Positions 22,853 to 32,246 of a stretch of 61,784 nucleotides of DNA are shown here, piece by piece; the stretch's first letter is position 1; each line of letters opens with the position of its first letter. This stretch comes from an uncultured Collinsella sp. (lineage in GTDB: Bacteria > Actinomycetota > Coriobacteriia > Coriobacteriales > Coriobacteriaceae): contig CAADUO010000024.1 in assembly GCA_900752215.1 (NCBI GenBank), positions 1 to 61,784 of the forward strand, given 5' to 3'. A program made the translations under genes and the position numbers. A model generated the notes under the pieces. It saw nothing but the letters and a program-made list of their open reading frames with translations, had not been told where the DNA came from and searched no databases.

Positions 22853-23578
22853 TTAGGCGAGGGCTTGGCGCTGGAGCTCGATGAGCTCGGCAATGCCCTT
22901 GTCGCCCAAGTCGAGCAGGGCATTGAGGCGCTTGCGGTCGAAGGGTGCCTGCTCGCCGGTGCCCTGGAGCTCGATCATCTCACCGGTATCGGTGGCGACA
23001 AGGTTCATGTCGACCTCGGCGTGACTGTCCTCGGAATAATCTAGGTCGAGCAGCGTATTGCCGTCGACAACGCCCATGGAGATGGCAGCCACCTGGCCGA
23101 TAAGCGGGATGCGCTCGATCTTGCCCGCCTCGACCCACATGGCGAGGGCGTCGTGCAGCGCCACCCAGGCGCCGGTGATGCTCGCTGTACGCGTGCCGCC
23201 ATCGGCCTGAATCACATCGCAGTCGACGGTGACGGTGTACTCGCCGAGCGCCTTCATGTTGACGACGGTACGCAGGCTGCGGCCAATGAGGCGCTCGATC
23301 TCCATGGAGCGGCCCTTGCGGTTGGCGTGCTCGCGCTTGCAGCGCTTGCCGGTCGACGCCGGCAGCATGGCGTATTCCGCGGTCACCCAGCCGGCCTTAG
23401 CTCCCTTTCGCCAGCCCGGCACGCCCTCCTCGATAGTGGCGGCGCACAGCACGCGCGTGTCACCGAACTCGGCCAAACACGAGCCGTGAGCGTGCTTCAT
23501 GACGCCACGAGTGAGCTTAACGGGGCGCAACTCGTTGGCGGCGCGACCGTTGGCGCGGTTGACCTGCATGTACTCCAT
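22853..23578 (-). CDS. rph: Ribonuclease PH
   Basis: A 241-residue phosphorolytic 3'-5' exoribonuclease that trims tRNA 3' ends. Family motifs: NELRPVKLTRGVMKHAHGS, GWVTAEYAMLPASTGKR, GRSLRTVVNM and DCDVIQADGGTRTASITGAW, which includes the phosphate- and metal-site residues. Start ATG 23578 is preceded by AAAGGA. It lies 54 bp after murI. The stop codon is fused to a repeat hairpin. Confidence 0.96.
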   Translation of the reverse strand: MEYMQVNRANGRAANELRPVKLTRGVMKHAHGSCLAEFGDTRVLCAATIEEGVPGWRKGAKAGWVTAEYAMLPASTGKRCKREHANRKGRSMEIERLIGRSLRTVVNMKALGEYTVTVDCDVIQADGGTRTASITGAWVALHDALAMWVEAGKIERIPLIGQVAAISMGVVDGNTLLDLDYSEDSHAEVDMNLVATDTGEMIELQGTGEQAPFDRKRLNALLDLGDKGIAELIELQRQALA

Positions 23579-23632
23579 AGAAATTTCCTTTCGGCAAAAG
23601 ATGTGGCGAAGGCTCTGGCAGCTGCCTTACAT

Positions 23633-24517
23633 CTATTTCAGCTCATCGATATCGATATGTTCGATGCTCTTGAGCGGCTGACCAAAGATAAAGCTGCCCG
23701 CCACCGCAAACTCGGCAATGTTATCGGCCGTCGTGGCAAAACGATGCTGCGGCTCGGCGGCGTCGCCCGCCAGCTGCTCGCGGCGCGTGAGGATATCGGT
23801 CAGCTCGCGCGTGGTCTCCTCGGCGGAACTCACGACGCGCACCCCAGGCCCCAGCGCATGACGGATAGGTCCCACCAACAGCGGAAAATGCGTACAGCCG
23901 AGCACCACGGTATCGATGCCGTGGTCGCGCAGCGGCTCAACCGTGGCACCCACCAGCGCACGCACGGCAGGCGTATCGAAGATGTCCTCGTTCTCAAGCC
24001 ACTGTTCCTGCAGATGTGCACCCGAGGCGAGCTCGTGTTCGACAACCTCGACAAAGCTCGAGGCTGGACAGCCGTATACATCGACGCCGGCATCTAGATC
24101 CTGAATGGCGCGCGTGTAGGCGCCCGAGCGAATGGTGAGGTTGGTGGCGAGCACGCCCACGCGACGCGAGCGGGTGCTGTTGATTGCCGCACGGGCACCC
24201 GGCGCGATCACGCCGATCACGGGAACGTCGAGCACCTGCTGGGCCAGACGCAAGGCCGCAGCGGTCGCCGTGTTGCAGGCGATGACCATAATCTTGACGT
24301 CGTGCTTCGACAGCCAACGGCCCGCCTGCAACGCAAACGAGCGCACCTCATCCTCGGTGCGGGTGCCGTAGGGGCAGCGCTTGGTGTCGCCAAAGTAGTA
24401 GACGGACTCGTGCGGCAGCGCCGTCGCAATCGCGCGCGCAACCGTCAGACCGCCCAAACCAGAATCGAACACGCCAATCGGGCGCGTGTCGCCTGCCGGA
24501 TTCTCGATATCGGACAT
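23633..24517 (-). CDS. murI: Glutamate racemase
   Basis: A 294-residue cofactor-independent racemase supplying D-glutamate for peptidoglycan. It has the two catalytic cysteines in IACNTATAAA and VLGCTHFPLL, and the N-terminal substrate motif IGVFDSGLGGLTV with CPYGTR. The N-terminal extension MSDIENPAGDTRP is short. It starts at ATG 24517 behind GGTGAGGTA. It heads the murI-rph-rdgB-dtd cluster. Confidence 0.96.
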   Translation of the reverse strand: MSDIENPAGDTRPIGVFDSGLGGLTVARAIATALPHESVYYFGDTKRCPYGTRTEDEVRSFALQAGRWLSKHDVKIMVIACNTATAAALRLAQQVLDVPVIGVIAPGARAAINSTRSRRVGVLATNLTIRSGAYTRAIQDLDAGVDVYGCPASSFVEVVEHELASGAHLQEQWLENEDIFDTPAVRALVGATVEPLRDHGIDTVVLGCTHFPLLVGPIRHALGPGVRVVSSAEETTRELTDILTRREQLAGDAAEPQHRFATTADNIAEFAVAGSFIFGQPLKSIEHIDIDELK

Positions 24518-24568
24518 TACCTCACCAGTCTCTCTCGAAAAGACATGTCCAAGTGCGGCGACGCCGCG

Positions 24569-25480
24569 CTACGAACGCGCCGCGACCAGCAGCTCTGCCG
24601 TCGCCGCCCAACCATCGACAATTTTGCCGCGCGTAACGAAAGCGTTCTCGCAAGCAGCCAGGAACTCGGGCGCGCCGGCGCTCGTCAGGCCATTCTCGAC
24701 CAGGCAGAACGTGCCCACGTGATCGGCCATGTAGAAGTCGGACTCGGAATCGCCGAGCGCGAGCGTCTCCTCGCGCTCGATCCCCAGGTGCTCGCAGAAG
24801 CGCGCAATGGCGACGCCTTTGTTGAGGCCCGCGGGGTTGATGTTGAAGGCGCGACCGTCCTCGACGCGATCGAGCTCGAGCGTCGTCGGCTTGGACAGAT
24901 GAGTCAGATGGCCGTTGCAAGCCCAGATCAGACCGCAGCCGGCCTCGTCCAGGATGGCCTGGACCTCATCGTCGGGCACATTGCCGCGCATGCCGACGGT
25001 GACCTCACGGTATTTGTAGCCGGTCGACATGTCGTTGTGGTACTCGATCTTGTGCGGCCAGCGGGCAAGGATCTTCTCGCACACGCCGGTCTGCTCGATC
25101 ACCTGGTGCGGCGTGAGGCCGCAGGCGGGGTCGTAAGGCATGTCACCGGTCAGATACTCCCAATCGTTGGCTTTGAGGTCGTACATAACCAGACCGCCCA
25201 TCTCACCAATGTAGGAGTTGAGGCCGAGCACGCGCGCGTCCTCGTGGATCATGGTACGGTTGCGGCCCGAGGTGGGAACCACCTGAATACCAGCGCGAGC
25301 GAGCGCCACGACGGCCTCGACGAGTTTGGTCGAGGGGTTGCCGTCGTTGTCGCGCAGCACGCACGAGCCGGGTGCGAGCATCGTGGCATCCAGGTCGGTA
25401 AAGACGTACTTGACCTTGGCCAAACGCTCGCGCATCTCGCCCGAAAGCTCGGCAACGGTCGGCAGGGTGTTGTGGGACAT
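24569..25480 (-). CDS. HAD-superfamily (IIB, Cof-type) phosphatase
   Basis: A 303-residue HAD hydrolase. Motif I is VFTDLDATML (nucleophile Asp), motif II VPTSGRN, motif III the conserved Lys in GLNKGVAI, and motif IV LALGDSESDFYM. The cap between motifs II and III is large (about 140 residues), the IIB type seen in sugar-phosphate and nucleotide phosphatases. The substrate cannot be read from sequence. ATG 25480 with CGGAG upstream is preferred over an upstream Met. It sits between murI and murE. Confidence 0.85.
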   Translation of the reverse strand: MSHNTLPTVAELSGEMRERLAKVKYVFTDLDATMLAPGSCVLRDNDGNPSTKLVEAVVALARAGIQVVPTSGRNRTMIHEDARVLGLNSYIGEMGGLVMYDLKANDWEYLTGDMPYDPACGLTPHQVIEQTGVCEKILARWPHKIEYHNDMSTGYKYREVTVGMRGNVPDDEVQAILDEAGCGLIWACNGHLTHLSKPTTLELDRVEDGRAFNINPAGLNKGVAIARFCEHLGIEREETLALGDSESDFYMADHVGTFCLVENGLTSAGAPEFLAACENAFVTRGKIVDGWAATAELLVAARS

Positions 25481-25587
25481 GGTTACTCCGTTTACGTGGA
25501 AGGGTTTGGACTTGGACGGCATGTTTTGATTGAGGGAACACGCTTATGGCGACAGCGCACTCAGGGCGCCGCCGCCATCATGGTTCA

Positions 25588-27150
25588 TTATTTAAACTGG
25601 GTAACATCGATTAGGCGATTGGCCAGCGAAAGGTCGCTCTCGATGGGCACGAACTCGTCGCCCACGTGCATGAGCTCCTCGTCACCCTTTGCCAGCAGCA
25701 AGACAATGGTGGGAGCATCGGGGTTGACGTACTCCTCGCGCGCCGCCTTGAACGCCGCATGCACAGCGGCTTCGCGGTCGAGGATGATCTTGTTCGGCGT
25801 ATCGTCGGGAACATGTTCGGCAAGCTCGCGACAGACCTTCATCGGGTCCTCGTGAGCCGGGTCCTCGTTGGCAAAGATCATCAGGTCGGAATATGGTGCG
25901 GCCTCGCGCGGAAGCTGCTCGCGGCGCTCCTGTGCCTTGCCACCGGCAGCGCCAAACACTGCGATAACCGGGCTGGCGGGAAACGCGCGCTTGACCGACG
26001 AGAAAAGCGAGCGGAACGAAAGCTGGTTGTGCGCGTAGTCGACGACACAAATCACGCGGCCGTCCTTCGACTCCACGACCTCCATGCGGCCCGGCACGCG
26101 CAGTTTGGAGAGGCCCTTCTTGATAGCCTCGATACCGATACCGATCTCGCGCGCGGCGGCGATGGCGACCAGCGCGTTCTCCACGTTAAAGTCGCCCGCG
26201 ATGCCCAGCAGGACCTTCTCCCCCGCCTCGGACTCGTCGGCACACAGGCCATGCAAGTTGAACTCGATGCTAAAGCCGACCATGCGTACGTCGCTCGCCC
26301 ACAGGCTTGCCTCGGGATGCTCGACGCCAACGGTCACCAAGCGCTCGGCCGTCGACGCTGCCTCCAGCACACGGTCGACCTCTTCGGTGCCCAGATTCAC
26401 CACGGCGGTCTTTGCCTGGTCAAAGATCCTGAGTTTGCTCTCAAAATAATCCTCAAACGTGGGGTGTTCGATCGGCGAGATGTGGTCGCGGCCGATGTTG
26501 AGGAAGCACGCCACGTCAAACGGCAGATTCTCGACGCGTTGGTACTTGAGCGCCTGGCTCGAGACCTCCATGACCATGGACTGGCGACCGGACGTGCGGC
26601 AGTTGGCGATATGGCGCCAGACCTCGGGAGCCTCGGGCGTGGTGTTGGTGCTCTCGTAGCACTCGATACCATCGTCGGTGTTCACCGAGCCGATCATGCC
26701 GCAGGACTCGCCCGCCGCCTTGATGATGGACTGGAGCATAAAAGCGGCCGTGGTCTTTCCCTTAGTGCCGGTGATGCCCACGATCTTGACGTCGTGGTCG
26801 GGACGGTCGTAGATCTCCGGCGGCAACAGGGCCATGGCCGTGCGAACACTATCAACAACCAGCATCGCAGCACCGCTCTCCTGCGCCAGCGGCTCCAGAG
26901 ACTCGACCAGCGACTCCTCGCACACAAATGCGACGGCGCCCGCATCGAGCGCCATGCTCAAAAACGCGGGCTTAAAGGCAGCACCTTTGCAAAAGAACAC
27001 GTCACCTGCCGAGACCGCGCGCGAATCAAACGAGCAGCCGGTCACGGCACGCTCGTCAACCTGCTCTGATGCGCGCAGCTCGCCGCACACATCGAGAAGC
27101 TTGGCAAGCGTATCGACCGTGGTCACGGTCGCGGAATCCGAATGGTGCAT
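25588..27150 (-). CDS. murE: MurE-family UDP-MurNAc-dipeptide ligase (probably not meso-DAP specific)
   Basis: A 520-residue Mur ligase adding the third residue to UDP-MurNAc-L-Ala-D-Glu, using ATP. ATP loop: VGITGTKGKTTAAFML; substrate motif TNTTPEAPEV; carbamylated Lys in YFESKLRIFDQ; C-terminal domain with VVDYAHN. The specificity motif, DNPR in meso-DAP enzymes, reads EDPA here (FANEDPAHEDP), close to the DNPA of the lysine-adding Staphylococcus enzyme. The Arg that binds the DAP carboxylate is therefore missing, so a diamino acid such as Lys or Orn is more likely. The gene is preceded by the asnB terminator. Confidence 0.88.
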   Translation of the reverse strand: MHHSDSATVTTVDTLAKLLDVCGELRASEQVDERAVTGCSFDSRAVSAGDVFFCKGAAFKPAFLSMALDAGAVAFVCEESLVESLEPLAQESGAAMLVVDSVRTAMALLPPEIYDRPDHDVKIVGITGTKGKTTAAFMLQSIIKAAGESCGMIGSVNTDDGIECYESTNTTPEAPEVWRHIANCRTSGRQSMVMEVSSQALKYQRVENLPFDVACFLNIGRDHISPIEHPTFEDYFESKLRIFDQAKTAVVNLGTEEVDRVLEAASTAERLVTVGVEHPEASLWASDVRMVGFSIEFNLHGLCADESEAGEKVLLGIAGDFNVENALVAIAAAREIGIGIEAIKKGLSKLRVPGRMEVVESKDGRVICVVDYAHNQLSFRSLFSSVKRAFPASPVIAVFGAAGGKAQERREQLPREAAPYSDLMIFANEDPAHEDPMKVCRELAEHVPDDTPNKIILDREAAVHAAFKAAREEYVNPDAPTIVLLLAKGDEELMHVGDEFVPIESDLSLANRLIDVTQFK

Positions 27151-27214
27151 CTTTCACCTTTCTCAGCCATTTGGCAGGGACGGTTTTATAGTAACTGAAA
27201 CGTGCTCGCGCAAA

Positions 27215-27236
27215 AACGGCTCCCGGAGGAGCCGTT
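27215..27236 (-). terminator. Terminator of asnB
   Basis: A 9-bp stem AACGGCTCC/GGAGCCGTT with a 4-nt loop is followed on the minus strand by TTTTGCG, 25 bp after the asnB stop. Confidence 0.85.
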
Positions 27237-27261
27237 ACGCGCAGGCATTCGTAGGCCGAGA

Positions 27262-29142
27262 CTAGGCAGCCTGAACAGAAGGCTGGCCCTCGTCGATAAA
27301 GAAGCGCTTGTACCACACTAGGAACACGAGCGGCGTATAGATCTTGCGCTGGAAATCGCCCTTGCCCGCAAAGTGCAGATCGAGCAGGTGCATGAGCTCG
27401 TCGGTATTGAAGAACTCACTTGCCCACGGCGCGGTGAAGTACTCCTTGACATAGTCGTACCACTTTTGCTCGCGCAGCCAGTAGACAATCGGCACCGGGA
27501 AGCCCACCTTGGGACGGGTGGCCCACTCATCGGGCAGCGACTTGTTGGCAGCGTGGCGGAGTACCTGTTTGTTGCCGTTCTCGTTGATGCGGTAGCGGTC
27601 GGGAATGTGCTCGGCGAACTCCATGACTTTGCGGTCCAGGAAGGGCACGCGCAGCTCCAGCGAGTGTGCCATGCACATCTTGTCGGCCTTGAGCAGAATG
27701 TCGCCCGGGAGCCACATGTTCATGTCCAGGTACTGCTTCTTGACCAGTTCGGGCTGACCCTTCACGCGTGCGTAGATGGGTGCAGCGAGCTCGAAGGCGC
27801 CGTCGCCGGTGTTGTACTCGGGCTTGAGCACGCCGTCGACCTCGCGCTCCGGCCATACCAGAGCCTGTCCCAGGAACGACTTCTCGGGGATCTCGGCACC
27901 CTTGACCAGGAAGTTATGTCCCTTGAAGTACGGCATATGCAGCGCCAGGTTACCGAGCGCGCGACGGACGGGCAGCGGCACCATCTTTTTGTACTTGCGC
28001 ACCGGGACCGTATCCTCGTAGTAGGCGTAGCCGCCAAAGAGTTCGTCGGCACCTTCGCCCGAAAGCACGACGGTGACGTCCTTGCGGGCCATCTCGGCCA
28101 AGAACCACAGCGGCACGGAAGACAGGTTGGACTGCGGCTCGTCCATGTGATACTGGATGTCCTCGAGCGCACCGAAGAACTCGTCGGCGGTAATCATCTT
28201 GCGAACGTTCTCGACGCCGAGCTTATCGGAAAGCTCCTTGGCGTAGTTGGTCTCGTTGAAGTTCTTGTAGTCAAAGCCCACCGAGAAGGTCTTGTCGGGC
28301 ATGAGGCAAGCGGCGATGTAGCTAGAGTCGACGCCGCCGGAGAGGAACGACGCGACCTTGACGTCGGCGATGCGATGGGCCTCGACGCTCTCGTGCACGA
28401 CCTCGTCCAGCTCATCGACGTACTCCTCGAACGGCTTCTCGACGGCAGAGTAATCGCAATCCCAGTAGCGCTCGATGTTCATCTTGCCGGTCGGGATATC
28501 GACGGTAAAGTAGTGCGCCGGCGGCAGCTTGTAGACACCCTCGAAGAAGGTCTCCTCGGTTGCCGAATACTGCAGCGTCATGTACGGACGCAGGGCCTTT
28601 TTGTTGACCGCCTTGTGGAAGTGCGGGTAGTCCAGGAAGCTCTTGATCTCGGAACCAAAGAGCACGCCCGGAGCGCCGTCGCCCGCATCGGCCATGGGAT
28701 AGTAGTAGAGCGGCTTGATGCCAAAGATGTCGCGGGCGCCAAAAAGCTTGTTCTTCTTTTTGTCCCAGATGACGAAGGCGTACATACCGCGCAGGCGATC
28801 GAGAACGGCCTCGCCCCACTCCTCGTAGCCGTGCAGGAGGCTCTCGGTGTCGGCGCCGCAGTGGAACTTGTAGCCCTTGGCCTCGAGCTCGGAACGGAGT
28901 TCTTGGAAGTTGTAGATCTCGCCGTTGAAGACAATGACGACGCTACCGTCCTCGTTGGCCATGGGTTGGGCGCCAGCCTCGGTCAGGTCGAGGATCGACA
29001 GGCGGCGGAAGCCGAGGGCAACGCGGCCGTCGATAAACTGACCGCCCATGTCGGGACCGCGATGGACGATGCGGTCCATCATCTTGGTGAGCACCTCGGA
29101 TTGGTTATCCGTCCCACCGACAAAACCGACAAAACCGCACAT
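27262..29142 (-). CDS. asnB: Asparagine synthetase B (glutamine-hydrolysing)
   Basis: A 626-residue two-domain enzyme converting Asp, Gln and ATP to Asn. The N-terminal Ntn glutaminase starts with the catalytic Cys2 (MCGFVGFVGG) and includes RRLSILDL and NGEIYNF. The C-terminal ATP-pyrophosphatase domain has the PP-loop VASFLSGGVDSSYIAA and VVLSGEGADELFGGY. The length fits the AsnB family. It is monocistronic: a strong terminator follows, and the tRNA-Val gene diverges upstream. Confidence 0.95.
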   Translation of the reverse strand: MCGFVGFVGGTDNQSEVLTKMMDRIVHRGPDMGGQFIDGRVALGFRRLSILDLTEAGAQPMANEDGSVVIVFNGEIYNFQELRSELEAKGYKFHCGADTESLLHGYEEWGEAVLDRLRGMYAFVIWDKKKNKLFGARDIFGIKPLYYYPMADAGDGAPGVLFGSEIKSFLDYPHFHKAVNKKALRPYMTLQYSATEETFFEGVYKLPPAHYFTVDIPTGKMNIERYWDCDYSAVEKPFEEYVDELDEVVHESVEAHRIADVKVASFLSGGVDSSYIAACLMPDKTFSVGFDYKNFNETNYAKELSDKLGVENVRKMITADEFFGALEDIQYHMDEPQSNLSSVPLWFLAEMARKDVTVVLSGEGADELFGGYAYYEDTVPVRKYKKMVPLPVRRALGNLALHMPYFKGHNFLVKGAEIPEKSFLGQALVWPEREVDGVLKPEYNTGDGAFELAAPIYARVKGQPELVKKQYLDMNMWLPGDILLKADKMCMAHSLELRVPFLDRKVMEFAEHIPDRYRINENGNKQVLRHAANKSLPDEWATRPKVGFPVPIVYWLREQKWYDYVKEYFTAPWASEFFNTDELMHLLDLHFAGKGDFQRKIYTPLVFLVWYKRFFIDEGQPSVQAA

Positions 29143-29311
29143 ATACTATCCCCTCTGCTGTTGCTGGGCATCAAATCGAATCAGTAGCTTTTGAGTATAC
29201 CCGAGGGCGTAAAGAGGGGCGGAATGTTCAGGCAATCTCAACTGAATCAGCTCCGCTGTGACACGCGCGAGTTACCTTTAATGGATATGAGGTGAATGAG
29301 GCGATTGTTTT

Positions 29312-29319
29312 GCTATACT
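29312..29319 (+). promoter_or_regulatory. Extended -10 element of the tRNA-Val promoter
   Basis: TGCTATACT matches an extended -10 box and lies 11 bp before the mature tRNA 5' end. No clear -35 is visible at normal spacing. Confidence 0.55.
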
Positions 29320-29329
29320 CTCTCCGCAC

Positions 29330-29405
29330 GGGCGATTGGCGCAACGGTTAGCGCAGGTGCTTTACACGCACAAGGCTGGGGGTTCGAATCCCTCATCGCC
29401 CACCA
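29330..29405 (+). tRNA. tRNA-Val (anticodon UAC)
   Basis: Acceptor arms GGGCGAT and ATCGCCC pair, the D-stem GCGC pairs with GCGC, and the anticodon loop TTTACAC carries TAC. The T-arm is GGGGG-TTCGAAT-CCCTC, and A plus an encoded CCA ends the gene (76 nt). Position 27-43 is a G-A mismatch at the base of the anticodon stem. It reads GUA and, by wobble, other valine codons. It is flanked by a -10 box and a strong terminator. Confidence 0.95.
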
Positions 29406-29416
29406 CTGATTTGATA

Positions 29417-29447
29417 GGCTCCCAGCAATGGGGGCCTTTCTTTTTTG
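29417..29447 (+). terminator. Terminator of tRNA-Val
   Basis: The stem GGCTCCC/GGGGGCC (one G-T pair) with a 6-nt loop is followed by TTTCTTTTTTG on the plus strand, 11 bp after the tRNA. Confidence 0.9.
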
Positions 29448-29831
29448 GGCCCATCGCAGAGGGATTCGAACCCGCCAGCACATCTATCGCAAAGGCCGTG
29501 GTCAAAAAATGGCAAAAATGAGTACTGCTACTTTGTTTGCAACATATAAAAAGATAGTATTTGCTTAAGTTACGCAACATATGTCCATTATAAGTACTAA
29601 CAGTTGGATCAAAATCGTGCTTTCATCGCCATTTCGACTTGCTATCTGGCCTTATTAGTCCAAAATTGCTGCTACCAAATCGGTAACAGTACTCATATTT
29701 GATGTTTTTTGACCAGCAGGTCTCCCTGCCTTAGCAAATCTAAGGCAAAACGGGCTCCAGACCGCTGAATCATGCCGCATAGGACACGCCCACAGTCCGG
29801 AACCCGGTCCAAATTGAGTTATTGCGCCGCG
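29448..29831. other. AT-rich gene-free segment downstream of tRNA-Val
   Basis: About 380 bp without a credible gene, clearly more AT-rich than its surroundings. It opens with a 15-bp exact inverted copy (29459-29473) of the tRNA-Val T-arm (GGGTTCGAATCCCTC, 29380-29394). An inverted repeat with core ATGAGTACTG near 29517 and CAGTACTCAT near 29686 flanks about 160 bp. A small hairpin TGCCTTAG/CTAAGGCA lies near 29731-29752. The content suggests a remnant of an element integrated at the tRNA 3' end, but no integrase or intact att pair is seen. Confidence 0.5.
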
Positions 29832-31115
29832 TTAGCCCAAGACATCCGACAGGATCTCGATCAGACTGTCCACGTCGGCTTCCTCGCAGACGAGCGGCGG
29901 CAGGAAACGCAGCGTATGCGCACCTGTAGCGTTGATCACGGCACCGGCGGCCAGCGCGCGGGCAACAACATCATGCGCGTCGCCCGCGGCATCATCCAAA
30001 TCGCAGCCGAGCATCAGGCCACGGCCACGAACCTCTACCACATGCGGAAGCTTAGCCAGCGCCTGCTCCATATAGACACCCACCTTGGCAGCATGCTCGG
30101 CATAATCGCCACGCACAAGCGCGGAGAGCGTCGCGGCACACGCCGCGATGGCCAAGCAGCTACCGCCAAAAGTCGAGCCGTGGTCGCCCGGCTTAAACAC
30201 GTCGGCAATCTCCTTCTTTGCCACGACGGCACCCATGGGCACGCCGTCGGCAATGCCCTTGGCAAGGCTCATGATGTCGGGCTCCACGCCATAGGTCTGG
30301 AACGCAAACGGCTTACCCGTGCGGAAGATACCGCACTGGACCTCGTCGGCGATAAGCACGGCACCCACCTCGTGCGCCAAGTCGCGCGCCGTAGCCAAAA
30401 ACTCCTCGGTCATGGGATGCACGCCACTCTCACCCTGGATCGGCTCGAGCATCACGGCACAAATCTCGCTCCCCAGCTGCTTAAAGATCGCACGCAGCTC
30501 GTCCACATCGTTGGGCGTGCAGGCCACAAAGCCACCCGGCAGCGGGCGGAAGCTGTCCTGCAGCCGATCCTGCATGGTAGCGGCAATGGTCTCGAGCGTA
30601 CGGCCGTGGAAGCCGCCGCGCATGCACACGATGGTGTTGCCGCCATTACCGGCACGCTTGGCGTACAGGCGCGCGAGCTTCATCGAGCCCTCGTTGGCCT
30701 CGGCGCCAGAGTTGGCAAAGAAGGTCTCCCAAACCTGCTCATCCGCAGCCGGGGCACCAAGAGCAGCTGCCGTGGTCTCATCGCCGGCGACAATGGCATC
30801 GGCAAGCACGCGCGCACCATCTACGTCGTCGTTAGCAAGCTTGGACAGCAGCGCCGCGACCTGTCCGCGCTGCTCGATGTAGAAGTAATTGGAGACATGC
30901 ATGAGCTTTTTGGTCTGTGCCTCGAGCGCCGAGAGCACAGCCGGGTCGCCATGACCTAGGCTGCACACGCCGATGCCGGCAAGAAAGTCGAGGTACTCAC
31001 GGCCATCGTCGCCGGTGAGCTTCATGCCGTGACCCTCGACAAACTCGACCGGAGAGCGGCCAAAGGTATGCATAACGTAATGGGATTCAAGCGATTGCTG
31101 AGCTGCAAGTGACAT
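29832..31115 (-). CDS. argD: Acetylornithine aminotransferase
   Basis: A 427-residue class III PLP aminotransferase converting N-acetylglutamate semialdehyde to N-acetylornithine. Motifs: YLDFLAGIGVCSLGHGDPAV near the start, FANSGAEANEGSMKLAR, GGFHGRTLETIAAT, and IADEVQCGIFRTGKPF before the PLP lysine in MSLAKGIADGVPMGA. A loop insertion (DDVDGARVLADAIVAGDETT) makes it slightly longer than usual. It is the last gene of argC-argJ-argB-argD, 69 bp after argB. Confidence 0.93.
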   Translation of the reverse strand: MSLAAQQSLESHYVMHTFGRSPVEFVEGHGMKLTGDDGREYLDFLAGIGVCSLGHGDPAVLSALEAQTKKLMHVSNYFYIEQRGQVAALLSKLANDDVDGARVLADAIVAGDETTAAALGAPAADEQVWETFFANSGAEANEGSMKLARLYAKRAGNGGNTIVCMRGGFHGRTLETIAATMQDRLQDSFRPLPGGFVACTPNDVDELRAIFKQLGSEICAVMLEPIQGESGVHPMTEEFLATARDLAHEVGAVLIADEVQCGIFRTGKPFAFQTYGVEPDIMSLAKGIADGVPMGAVVAKKEIADVFKPGDHGSTFGGSCLAIAACAATLSALVRGDYAEHAAKVGVYMEQALAKLPHVVEVRGRGLMLGCDLDDAAGDAHDVVARALAAGAVINATGAHTLRFLPPLVCEEADVDSLIEILSDVLG

Positions 31116-31184
31116 GGGATGCCTTTCGTTGGGCGCCAGACGGCGCGGGGCTATGGGTGCAGGAATGGGGCGGCTGCGGGTCAG

Positions 31185-32165
31185 CTAGACCGTCTGAAGC
31201 TTCTCGACCTCGTCAAGGTTTTCGGTCAGACGCGCAGCAAACGTCGAAAGCGGATGCGGATGCGTATCGAACTCGTAAGCCGTCTCGGTGGAATGGATCA
31301 CGGTGCCGACGCCGGCATCGGTCAGCAGCTCCAGGAGCAGCGAATGCGGCGTGGTACCGTTAATGATGTGGGCACGAAATACGCCGCCGGTAAGCGCATC
31401 GACGGCCGCACGCAGCTTAGGAATCATGCCCTTATCGACCTCGCCGCCGTAGAGCATTTCGTTGACCTCGTCGAGCGTTAGGTTGGAGATAAGCGAGTCC
31501 TTGTCGCTAAAGTCCTTGTACAGGCCATCGACGTCGGTCAAAAAGATTGCCTTATGCGCGTGGAGCGCCGCGGCAACGGCACCGGCGGCGGTATCGGCGT
31601 TGATGTTGAAGAAACCGCCGTCCTCCCCCGCCGCGACGGTAGCGATGACGGGGATATACTCGCTATCGAGTAAGCGCTCGATATAGTCGGTGTTGACGTG
31701 CGTCACTTTGCCCACGCGACCGAGCTCGGGGTCGAGCGGCTCGGCGATGAGCGTGCCGGCATCGCTGCCCGACACGCCCACGGCCAGGTTGCCGTGGTGG
31801 TTGATGGCAGCAACCAGCTCCTGGTTAACCTTGCCGCCCAGCACCTCGCGCACGATATCCATAGTCGCCGGCGTGGTCACGCGCTGGCCGTTCTTAAACT
31901 CGACGGGAATATCGTAATGGCTCAGCGCCTCGTTGATAGCCTTGCCGCCGCCGTGCACGATGACGGGGCGCATACCGATGATCTTGAGCAAAACGATGTC
32001 GCTCATCACGTCGCGGCGCAGTTGCTCATCAACCATGGCGGCTCCGCCATATTTGATAACAACCGTCTTGCCGGTCAGGTTCTTAATCCACGGCAGCGCT
32101 TCGAACAGCAGCTGCGCGGTTGCTTCGTTGGATTCGCTCGAACGACAATCGCGTGCGAATTTCAT
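31185..32165 (-). CDS. argB: Acetylglutamate kinase
   Basis: A 326-residue amino-acid kinase phosphorylating N-acetylglutamate. Motifs: TVVIKYGGAAM (phosphate loop), PVIVHGGGKAINEAL, VGVSGSDAGTLIAEP and IFLTDVDGLYKD. Start ATG 32165 is chosen for the upstream GAGG and the better N-terminus. The N-terminal helix before the kinase core is of the kind found in arginine-sensitive hexameric enzymes, so feedback inhibition by arginine is plausible. The C-terminal tail after TETAYEF is somewhat long. Confidence 0.93.
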   Translation of the reverse strand: MKFARDCRSSESNEATAQLLFEALPWIKNLTGKTVVIKYGGAAMVDEQLRRDVMSDIVLLKIIGMRPVIVHGGGKAINEALSHYDIPVEFKNGQRVTTPATMDIVREVLGGKVNQELVAAINHHGNLAVGVSGSDAGTLIAEPLDPELGRVGKVTHVNTDYIERLLDSEYIPVIATVAAGEDGGFFNINADTAAGAVAAALHAHKAIFLTDVDGLYKDFSDKDSLISNLTLDEVNEMLYGGEVDKGMIPKLRAAVDALTGGVFRAHIINGTTPHSLLLELLTDAGVGTVIHSTETAYEFDTHPHPLSTFAARLTENLDEVEKLQTV

Positions 32166-32246
32166 AATCGGCCTCGTCTTTCGTATCGTTATCGCGCCGT
32201 GCTCCGCTATCCGCAATCGCGGCAAGATGCGCAGCGTGCCTGGAAT

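Noticed and set aside
29448..29475. A second tRNA gene on the minus strand downstream of tRNA-Val.
   Set aside because: Only a T-arm-like piece is present; no acceptor, D-arm or anticodon stem can be built.
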